From: Ophioceras dolichostomum | Taxonomy: Eukaryota > Ascomycota > Sordariomycetes > Magnaporthales > Ophioceraceae | Length of the DNA stretch: 64,000 bases | Direction: 5' to 3' | Assembly: GCA_003049485.1 (NCBI GenBank) | Contig: PYST01000001.1 | Coordinates: 186,001-250,000 of the forward strand | Part shown: positions 56,472 to 64,000 of the stretch, piece after piece | Layout: every line of letters begins with the position of its first letter | Numbering within the stretch: the first letter of the stretch is position 1 | Made by a program: the position numbers and the translations under genes | The notes under the pieces: generated by a model | What the model was told of the DNA's origin: nothing | Databases searched by the model: none | The model's input: only the letters and a program-made list of their open reading frames with translations

Positions 56472-58034
56472 ATGGACGCACTAAGGAACATTGTGGGCAA
56501 CATCCCACACTGGACCAAGAGGTTAGACGAGCTCAGCGGCCAAATAGCACAACGGCAGATCGACTTGGCAAAGTTTGCCGAGCAGCATCCCCCAGCAGAC
56601 CCAGAAGCTGTGGCTGGACCTGGGACGAGGTCCCTTAGGAACAAGGGCTCGACGGAGTCTTTGAAACCTAAAGATGAGCCTGCCGCTCATTCCGTTGACG
56701 TCGCGACACCACCCCCGATCTCTGAGGCCGCGCTGGTCCCTTCTCCTCCACTCTTTGATGCCATCGCGACAGCCGGAACGACACCTGCTGCTGCGGTAGC
56801 GCTAGCTTCAGCTCCAGCTCCAGCTCCAACTCCAGTATTAGCCTCAGAACCAGCACAAATCCCCTCAGCAGGTCCCGCAGCAGGTCCCTCAACAGAATTA
56901 CCAGACCTCCGACCTACCTCGAGCGTCGCCACCGACCACTCGCCTTACGCGACCCCGTCGGCGTTACAACGGCAAACGAACCAAGTCATCGCGGCGGCCC
57001 AGGCGAAGGCCCGTGCGACAGTGCGCAAACGGAACCGCTCCGACTCGATCGTCTCGGCCGAGGGCGTCCTACCCAAGTACCGGTCGCGCACGATGGTGCT
57101 CGTGTACTACGACAGCTACGTGCAGAGCTTCTTCGAGGAGCTCGTCAAGTTCATCTCGGCGTCGCGCAACCTAATGCGCAAGGCCAAGATGGCGGCGAAG
57201 GTGGCCCAGATCAAGCGGATGGCCGAGCTGGAGATGCCCGACAACGAGGACGAGGACGACGGCGAGCTGAAGCCCGACGACAAGGCCACCACCACCACCG
57301 CCGCACCAAACCCGAACCGAATGACGACCGCCGACGCGCCGATAGAAGCATCGCCCCCGACAGCTGACGGAGACGCCAACCAGGAGCCCGAATTCTCGCC
57401 GCTGAACTACGTAAGCACCAGGCAGATGCGGTCGTACGGCCGCTCGGGCGGCATGGGGGTGGGGACGGCGATGCGGCCGCAGTACGTGCGGGCCGGTGCG
57501 CGCGGCATGTACAGCGCGTCGGCGGGCGGCCTGACGACGTTGACGGGCGGCGGGCCCCAGAAGCCGGACGCGTTCGACGAGCTGGACAAGTCGCTCGAGC
57601 AGGCGCAGTCGATGTGCGAGCAGGCGGCGCACCAGTTCCTACGCGACGGCGACTGCGACGAGGAGATCGCCAACATCAAGCGCCGGCTGACCGAGACCAA
57701 CGAGTTGGCCAACAAGGAGCTCGAGCGCATCGTCAGGGAGGACCCGGACCTGGCCAAGTCCGAGCCACCCAAGAGCAGGTCCTACCGCGTGCAGAGCATG
57801 AGGAGGGACCCGGGGTCGCCGAGCAGCAGCAGCAAAGACGCTGCCGCTGCCGCCGCCGCCATCGCCGCTGGCGCGTCGTCTCCGCCACCCGTTGTCGCTC
57901 CGGCTCCTGTAATGGAGGCTTCTGACGCCAAGATCGAGGTGGACGAGGGCATCGAGGACGTGGACTGGGACAACATGCCCAGGCCCAAGTTCGTATACAA
58001 ATCTACTAGGATGATGGGGAGGGGCATCTCATGA
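56472..58034 (+). CDS. Conserved-looking fungal protein of unknown function
   Basis: Single exon, 520 residues. I do not recognise a named family. The N-terminus (MDALRNIVGNIPHWTKRLDE, then LSGQIAQRQIDLAKFAEQHP) is helical. A long Ala/Pro/Ser linker follows, interrupted near 175-195 by QTNQVIAAAQAKARATVRKR. A well-structured core at about 200-255 reads PKYRSRTMVLVYYDSYVQSF and FEELVKFISASRNLMRKAKM. A second helical block (FDELDKSLEQAQSMCEQAAH, IANIKRRLTETNELANKELE) sits at about 365-430. It ends in an acidic segment and DNMPRPKFVYKSTRMMGRG. The KRNRSDS stretch is a possible nuclear localisation signal. No membrane helix or signal peptide is present. Strong G/C third-position bias supports real coding. 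Confidence 0.75.
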   Translation: MDALRNIVGNIPHWTKRLDELSGQIAQRQIDLAKFAEQHPPADPEAVAGPGTRSLRNKGSTESLKPKDEPAAHSVDVATPPPISEAALVPSPPLFDAIATAGTTPAAAVALASAPAPAPTPVLASEPAQIPSAGPAAGPSTELPDLRPTSSVATDHSPYATPSALQRQTNQVIAAAQAKARATVRKRNRSDSIVSAEGVLPKYRSRTMVLVYYDSYVQSFFEELVKFISASRNLMRKAKMAAKVAQIKRMAELEMPDNEDEDDGELKPDDKATTTTAAPNPNRMTTADAPIEASPPTADGDANQEPEFSPLNYVSTRQMRSYGRSGGMGVGTAMRPQYVRAGARGMYSASAGGLTTLTGGGPQKPDAFDELDKSLEQAQSMCEQAAHQFLRDGDCDEEIANIKRRLTETNELANKELERIVREDPDLAKSEPPKSRSYRVQSMRRDPGSPSSSSKDAAAAAAAIAAGASSPPPVVAPAPVMEASDAKIEVDEGIEDVDWDNMPRPKFVYKSTRMMGRGIS

Positions 58035-60183
58035 GAGCGCGGTCGGCCAACACCCACGGCCAGACCGACCGAAACGCTCACTCTCCATTTCAGGCTGTTG
58101 GCACATATCCACGGCCAGGACACAATCGACGCGCACCTCGGCACGTGCGTGGCTCGGCTTGTGGCCATATCGATGATCATTTCGACACATGATATCTGCC
58201 ATCTTCCTCACTGAACAAGGCCATATTGATATCGCGCTCCTTCCTCTACTGCTACCACCTTCACTCTCTCGCGTTCCAACCGTTCCCTATCTGGGCGCTA
58301 CTGTTACCGTCCACCACACCCTTCATTGTCGCCGTCATTTGGGGGGCTTGAAACCCGTCTTGTCTATATTTCACTCGCTTGTCTATTTGGTTGGGGAGCG
58401 TTGCGGCCATTTATGTCTGTCTCATGGGAGCGGTATTTCGATTTGGCATGCATAGCATTACCGTCGTCCAATTTATCATCACCCGATCTCACGTTACTGT
58501 CTTGTCATTTTTTCGCCTCTGCTTTGCCATGTGTCTCCTTGTTTCCGTCAGTGTGTGAGTGACGGGGGCAGAAGGCAGCAGCATGAGCTGTTTATCGCCG
58601 TGTGCGTGATCTCTCTTCGCCCAAGGTAGTCGGTCTTGTGCCTGTTGGCTGAGCTACTGCTGCTTGTCATTTTTCCTTCTCACTTCCCCATCTCTACATG
58701 CGCAGCCTTGATCTGGTCGACTCTTTCCCTATTCGTTTTAACTCTCATGATCCCGATCCTCGGTTTGTGTTCTCGATTTAGCGATCATCTTTCGTTAAGC
58801 ATGGCGAGGCGCACAAAACAGAACAGCCCCTGCGGAACGAACGAAGCAAAGCCGATTCCTTTTTTTGATTTCTCTTTCCTTCCTGCTTTTCGTTTCTCTA
58901 TTTCTCTCGACCTGAAAACGCTGCGCACGCATACACACACCGTCATCCTTGTCATTTGGATGAGGCCACGAACGGATATACGCTGATGATGACGCTTTAT
59001 GAAGAAAAGGGAAGAAGACTAAAAATGATGTTCTGGGCTGATTGGCTGGCTGGATGGCGGGCGGGCGGGTTGGATGTTGTGTTCTCTTTCCATTTTTCTG
59101 TCCTCCTCAGCGGTAGGAGTGAGTTAGCTTAAGGGAGACAGCGAGCAAAGCAATCAATCTTGTTTACACACTTTTTTTTGCATGACTTTTGCATTTGTTA
59201 ACGCTTGTTTTGCTTTTGATCGATCGAGGCCTCGGCAGCTACGCTACATATAACAGGTCGCCGCTAACCTGCTCTCCAGGGGCCATGTTTGGTGGAGAAA
59301 TACATATTACGTATGATATGCCGCCTTTCTTCATCCCACCTACCTGTTGGCCAACTGGAAGCTCGCATGTCCTGAGGTGATGGGAGGGAGGGCGGTACGC
59401 AAGACGCCGGTCGCCTTCCATTCACTTCTTACCGGAGACTGCCATCCAATCTTCTCCTACCCTCTGATTCTATACCCATCGCCCTTCCCGGTGACTTGAA
59501 CATACACCTCTGGTCAGCTCGACAACGAACACAATGGCTAACAATAGCCAGACGGCGGTCTAGACACACCGCCGGCCCTTCGCCCACATTCATGCTGCTG
59601 TCGTGAAGCAAACCGCTTGCACACGCGAGAGCCGAGCCGCACTCACCATCTATCTCATCACTCCCATTCTCTTCAGATGTGAGCCACGGCCCACACAGCC
59701 TCGGGGGGTTTCCGTTGTCAAGACGGGAAAGCCAGTCCCACATCCAGCACCAGTGACGCACCCAAGATGTGTCCAGAACCGGGATGTTAACCGGCGTCTG
59801 CGTCGACTCCAATGCATAGCCATGTGACTCAACTGTTGTGGGAGAGCCATAAATAGCCCAAGTTGTACGTCGACGTTTCTTTTGACTTTTCTATTCCTCC
59901 TCTCCTCCTTACCTCCTCCAGGCCACCTCCGATTGTTCGTTTCGACTGTTTTATTTCTATCTACGTACGCATACGATATCACCATCAGCGCTCTACACGC
60001 CTCCGCACTTAGTATTGGTCCGGGAACCAGCCCACCAGACTACCTAAGGTAGAAACCAAACCCACGTCCTGCGCCCCCCCTGACCCCTGAACAGGTCTCA
60101 GACTCCTTCGAACTTCCGGGGCCTGAATCCGACCACCGCCACTACCATCACCATCACCATAACCCTCGCCCAGAACTTGGGTG
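58035..60183. other. Intergenic region with promoter of the VVQP gene
   Basis: About 2.1 kb. Much of 58200-59200 is T/C-rich and has no recognisable gene; it is probably the 3' region of the preceding gene and spacer. The final part carries a TATA box (59848-59856), a CT-rich leader and a CCATCA repeat immediately before the VVQP gene. Confidence 0.5.
59848..59856 (+). promoter_or_regulatory. TATA box of the VVQP small-protein gene
   Basis: CATAAATAG followed within about 30-60 bases by a strong pyrimidine tract (TTTCTTTTGACTTTTCTATT and TCCTCCTCTCCTCCTTACC), the layout of highly expressed fungal promoters. It lies about 330 bases before the ATG at 60184. The gap could include a 5' leader intron. 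Confidence 0.45.
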
Positions 60184-60468
60184 ATGGCGTTCTACTTCGC
60201 TCCGAGAATGACCTCCGCCCCAATGCTGGTCGTCGCGCAGCCAGTCGTGCAGCCCGTCGTGCAACCCGTCATCCAGCCAATAATCCAGCCAATAGTCCAA
60301 CCAATCATCCAACCACAAGTCGTCCAGCCCGTCGTGCAGCCTTTAGTCGCCGCGCCGCTCTTACCGATACCTGCGGCCTGCCTCGCCGTCCCCGTCGTCC
60401 AGCCCGGCTTCTTCGTGGGGCCATGCGGCCTCACGTGGCATAACCCGCGGGTCGCGCCGAAGAAGTGA
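60184..60468 (+). CDS. Small VVQP-repeat protein (94 residues), unknown
   Basis: Starts at ATG 60184. After MAFYFAPRMTSAPMLVVAQP come about eight tetrapeptides of the form [VI][VI]QP, then LVAAPLLPIPAACLAVPVV and PGFFVGPCGLTWHNPRVAPK. The repeat copies use different codons (CAG/CAA, GTC/GTG/ATC/ATA, CCC/CCA), so the peptide is better conserved than the DNA, as expected for selected protein rather than a fresh DNA expansion. No signal peptide or membrane helix is evident; two cysteines and an aromatic C-terminus follow the repeats. A TATA box and CT-rich leader precede it. Hydrophobic Pro/Gln repeats can be structural or adhesive, but I infer no function. Confidence 0.6.
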   Translation: MAFYFAPRMTSAPMLVVAQPVVQPVVQPVIQPIIQPIVQPIIQPQVVQPVVQPLVAAPLLPIPAACLAVPVVQPGFFVGPCGLTWHNPRVAPKK

Positions 60469-61465
60469 ATTTCCCCGCTCTTCGGGGGCATTCTGATGCC
60501 ACAGCCACTGGCTGGCCGGCCTATTACTGGCTCATTGGGCACTGCGCCTCTTGTTCCTTGGATTCTTTATCGCTGGGGCACACCATGCTATATTCTGTCG
60601 TGTTGCCCCCGTGGTGGGCCGGATCGTTAAGGCAGAGGGACTGCTGATGGACTGGTGGAATTTCGATAGGAAGGAGAGTTACGGTGCGAGGGCAGGGGGA
60701 TCATATGGAGAGAGAGGATCATTGTCGGTATCGGGATCATTAGCGAAGAGCACCGACTTCAGAAGGTAGCCAGCGGTGCATGAGAGGTTTGGGCGTTACC
60801 CTAGATGAGGTGAGAGAACCTGTCCATGGGTCTAGAATGTTAACCAGAGAGAAGGGGCATAGAGCAGGCTAACGTTAAGTTGATACTATTCTACTGCGTG
60901 CTTGGTTCTGTAAGGATCATATGAGCAATATTTACCCGAATACAAACAAAGATAGAGAGAAGAACGATGAACTACCTACAGGTGCCTTCGAATAGAGGGG
61001 TTAGGAGGGAATTCCACGTGATACACGCTGCCTTGTAGTCTTTGAACAGTAACCAGTTATCGATCTGAGATATTAGTTGCAGCTCTCTATGGCTCTAGGG
61101 TCTCTGTCACAAACCTGTTACCACAACCAAATTCTCTATTTCCAAACTACCGGTATAAATGGTATGATGTGGACGCTGGGTACTCCAGCCCTATGAGCTT
61201 CCTGGAGGCTGCCCGAAACGGGGCACCAGACGCATCCCGCATGGGAGTACCAAGCTCTCCACTCGTTCGGTGTCACCGCCGTGGCGGGGTAATGGAGCTG
61301 TCAAGTTGTTCGAGCTGCGTCTACTATTCTGCTGAACAAAGCAACAAGATCGAACCCCTCCCACCCTCCACCCGGGTCCTCGCAAAGGATAGTAGGAGAA
61401 ACCCCCATCTAATCTTTCCAATCAAGCTGGGTTGTTGAGTTTCTGAGGAGAGCCGCCGCACGATC
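60469..61465. other. Intergenic region
   Basis: About 1 kb between the VVQP gene and the DcpS gene. One CACGTG hexamer (61015-61020) and a weak TACC/GGTA motif near 60970 were seen; no gene was recognised. Confidence 0.5.
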
Positions 61466-62669
61466 ATGTCGGACGCCAAAACCGCCGCAGAGGCCCTGGT
61501 CCCCAGGTTCGAGCTGGGCAGACAGCTCAACCAAGGTTCGTGAAGACGTCGGCAACACCTATCAGGTCGCTTGCCGTTGCAGAAACTGACTGACCTGGAT
61601 CTTCTTCTCGTCTCCAACATCTCGCACAGACCAAGCAGGCCGGCGGACCACCCTCTACGGCAGCATCGACGACCAGCCCGCCCTCCTGGTCCTAGAGCGA
61701 GCCCCCTTCCCAACCTCCACAGACTACCTCGCCTCCATCAGCGGCACGCTACGGACACTCAAGAACCTGGGCGCGAACGACATCTACTATTGGTACCTAG
61801 GGAGCACCGGCAACGGCGGCAGCAGTAGCAGTAGTGGCGGACGACTCCTCAGCGAGCAAGAACAAGAGCAACACGACAAAGAGCACGCCGATCTGAAAAT
61901 AAACCTCATATACCCGTGCACCGACCAGCACGTCAAGAAGTACAGCAAGCAGGGCGTCCGCTACGTGACGGAGACTCCCGAGGCATACCGCGACAGGGTC
62001 CGGCCTTACATGCTCCAGAAGCGCGAGGCCGGGCGGCTCAACTGGGTCTTCAACATCATCGACGGGGTCAAGGAGGCCGAGGACGTCATCTACCGCACGC
62101 CGCTGGGGGCCGCGGGCGATGAGGGGTTCCTGCTGCTGCCGGACCTCAACTGGGACCGCAAGACCGTCGAGGCGCTGCACCTGCTCGGGCTCGTGGAGCG
62201 ACGCGACATCTGGAGCTTGCGCGATCTGCGCAAGCGGCACGTGCCGTGGCTGAGGCACATGCGCGAGCGGTTCTTGGACGCGACGGTGGCGAGCATAAAT
62301 TCTCGGCAGCAGCAGCAGTTGCAGAAGCAGCAGCAAGAGGAAAAGGAGGAGCAGGCAGTAGAGATACTCGAGCGTGACCAGCTGAAGCTGTACGTGCACT
62401 ACCAGCCGACGTACTACCACTTCCACATCCACATCGTGCACGTCCAGCTCGAGGCGGGGGCGACGCAGGCCACGGGGAAGGCGATAGGCTTAGACAGTAT
62501 TATTGCTCAGCTTGAGGCGATGGAGGGCGGAGAGGATGTCGGGATGGACTCGGTCGCGCTGGGATACACGCTCGGCGAGGCGAGCGAGCTGTGGACCGAG
62601 GTGTTTGAGCCGCTTAAGCGGCAGCGGAAGCAGGAGCAGAGCCCCGGAACCGCGTCTCAATCTCAGTGA
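61466..62669 (+). CDS. DCS1: Scavenger mRNA decapping enzyme DcpS (Dcs1-type, HIT family)
   Basis: Two exons, 61466-61535 and 61630-62669; 369 residues. DcpS hydrolyses the m7GpppN cap dinucleotide left after 3'-5' mRNA decay. The splice joins QLNQ to DQAGRRTTLYGSIDD, the usual N-terminal swap-domain sequence, followed by ALLVLERAPFP. The central block ETPEAYRDRVRPYMLQKREA, then WVFNIIDGVKEAEDVIYR and FLLLPDLNWD, is diagnostic. The catalytic histidine triad is in QPTYYHFHIHIVHVQLEA (about residue 284), where the central His is the expected nucleophile. Two insertions are non-standard: Gly/Ser/Glu near residue 65-90 and a Gln/Glu run near residue 240. The donor is GTTCGT, weaker than usual. 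The last 56 coding bases overlap the coding end of the minus-strand GILT-like gene. Confidence 0.88.
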
Positions 62670-63738
62670 TCAGTGTCCCGACCTCGGCGCCTTGTGGGCA
62701 GTTGACCCATTTGCCTCCATCGCGGATGCACCAGACCTTATCGTCCAGCCTGACGGTGCAAGAGAGGGTTACACCAGCCTGGTTTGGGAGGGTAAGAGAA
62801 CATGTCAGAAAGAATGTAGATACCAGGTGGTCAAAGCTAGGAAGGCATGGCGGTAAGGCAAATTAGAGAGGGTGGGACGCAATGGCGGGTACACACATCT
62901 ATCGTCCTCTGAATGCTCCCCCTCAGTAGGTCCTCCCCGTACGCGCCGTTGTCCTTGGTCGCGCAGTCGTTCAACGCCTTGAGATCGACGGCGTGCTCGA
63001 GCGCGCAGGGCTCGACCACGTCCCGGGTGGGAATTTGCTTGTAGTCGTTCGAGATGCACATGGTGAAGCCGAGGTATGTCTTGGGGTCCGGGTAGAGTTC
63101 CGCGGCGCAGAGCTCGATGATGTTGCCCATGCCTGCAGGGAGGGTGGTGCGTAGGTAGGAATGAGCTATTAGTATCGCCGTATCTCGTACTTGTATGTTT
63201 GGCTACGAAAATTTGTGGGAGACGAAAGGGGGCGTACACTCTCCGGGGCCGTGCCGACAACTAATGCCGCTGTCGCCGGCGGGAGTTCCAACGAACGACA
63301 GGGTGAAGTTGACCTTGTCGTGTATGCGCTCCATGACTGGGAGGATCATCTCTTTCAAACAGTCCTGCATAGTGTCTCTTACCAGTTAGCGTCCCGGAAC
63401 AGCTTCGCGGAATGACATTCCCATTCATCCGCAGAGGCCGCAAGGGGATGGGAAGAGCACGCGCGACGGACCTTTGCATCAGGGCATTTGCTCATTATGT
63501 GTGCTTCCAGAGCCACGACCCTGCCGTCCACGTGCGCTGGCGCAGGGGACATAGGCTTCGAGACCGGCCTCGCGGAGTGCAGGCACGCGAGGGGCCGGAG
63601 GTGAATGAGGGCAAAGAGCAGGACGACCCCGAGGAGCGCCATCGTGACACGCGATCGATGTCTTCGGGCTGAGGAGAGGGATCGTCCTCTTGTCGACGCG
63701 GGCGGCGTCGCCGAAGGAAACTTCTTGAGGTCTTCCAT
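62614..63738 (-). CDS. GILT-like thiol reductase family protein
   Basis: Four exons on the minus strand: 63738-63472, 63364-63238, 63132-62897, 62778-62614; 264 residues. GILT reduces disulfides in lysosomes; fungal members are probably vacuolar or secreted, with function little known. A hydrophobic stretch at about 33-53 (MALLGVVLLFALIHLRPLAC) is a signal peptide or anchor. The family core reads ALEAHIMSKCPDAK-DCLKEM over intron 1, then FTLSFVGTPAGDSGISCRHG and PGEC-MGNIIELCAAELYPDP over intron 2, and ALNDCATKDNGAYGEDLLRG. The last exon (AGVTLSCTVRLDDKVWCIRD, then GGKWVNCPQGAEVGTLI) keeps the terminal cysteines. The mammalian active site is CxxC; here the equivalent cysteines are spaced C-x5-C (CPDAKDC), split by an intron. 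The donors of introns 1 and 3 (GTCCGT, GTGTGT) are weaker than average. Confidence 0.8.
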
Positions 63739-64000
63739 CGTGCCGGCTTTCGTTTTCTTTATTATGGTTTACTTTCGTTGTCTCGACCTGGCAGCCCCTT
63801 TATTAAAGTTTTCCGCAAACCAGGAGAGTAGGGGGGTCAGTTGGTGATGTCAGGAGGAGATGTCTCGGGATCTCGATTTAGATCGATCGACTGCGCACGC
63901 GATCCTTATCGCGAAATTTGATGGGCCCTCACAATACGAACGATATGGTAAGAGGCCAGCTCGGGATGTTGCAGTCGTCCGGACGGAAAGGCTGATTCTG
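63739..64000. other. Upstream region of the GILT-like gene
   Basis: The presumed promoter lies here. A TATA-like TTTAATAAAG on the minus strand is at about 63799-63809, some 65 bases before the start codon. No further gene is seen before the window ends. Confidence 0.4.

Noticed and set aside
1..64000. Biosynthetic cluster, transposon or defence system
   Set aside because: No synthase, transposase, reverse transcriptase or NLR-type gene was recognised; the MFS pump and dehydrogenase are isolated among housekeeping genes.

Overview
The window is nuclear DNA of a filamentous ascomycete, probably a sordariomycete and possibly of the Sordariales. The reasons are: short introns of about 50 to 190 nt with GTRNGT donors and CTAAC/CTGAC-like branch sites, GC-rich coding exons with a strong G/C third-position bias, long serine/glycine/glutamine-rich insertions in housekeeping proteins, and protein families arranged as in Pezizomycotina. 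The order-level placement is inference from protein flavour, not from a search. No bacterial or viral genes, CRISPR arrays, rRNA genes or convincing tRNA genes were found.

Layout. 1-2271: gene-free leader and promoter DNA. 2272-4998 (+): PHO84-type phosphate/H+ symporter with six exons. 5626-10276 (-): Lam/Ysp2-type GRAM + VASt sterol-transfer protein. 11227-12954 (+): Atg38/NRBF2-like MIT and coiled-coil protein. 13143-14146 (-): cyclin L-like protein. 14577-16000 (+): COP9 signalosome subunit 6. 17088-19313 (-): sorbitol dehydrogenase-like zinc MDR enzyme. 19314-27096: a gene desert of about 7.8 kb containing an assembly gap of 79 N. 27097-29167 (-): Vps17 retromer sorting nexin. 29862-32813 (+): mitochondrial elongation factor G2 (Mef2). 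34085-36137 (+): DHA2-type MFS efflux pump. 36750-38465 (+): unknown fungal protein. 40676-41938 (+): GH76 alpha-1,6-mannanase-like enzyme, preceded by an unexpectedly long in-frame open stretch. 42583-47538 (+): tubulin cofactor D. 47539-56471: a second desert of about 8.9 kb, whose last kilobase or so looks like the pyrimidine-rich leader of the next gene. 56472-58034 (+): conserved-looking unknown protein. 60184-60468 (+): a 94-residue protein made largely of VVQP tetrapeptides. 61466-62669 (+): scavenger decapping enzyme DcpS. 62614-63738 (-): GILT-like thiol-reductase-family protein whose coding end overlaps the DcpS coding end.

These are mostly unlinked housekeeping genes (phosphate uptake, sterol transport at membrane contacts, autophagy, transcription/splicing cyclin, signalosome, retromer, mitochondrial translation, tubulin folding, mRNA decay). 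I see no biosynthetic cluster, defence island or mobile element. The points most worth a second look are the VVQP micro-protein, the DcpS/GILT coding overlap, the long open stretch upstream of the GH76 gene, the two large deserts with dispersed TACC/GGTA palindromes, and the C-x5-C form of the GILT active-site region. All exon boundaries were placed by hand from splice signals, reading-frame continuity and family conservation.
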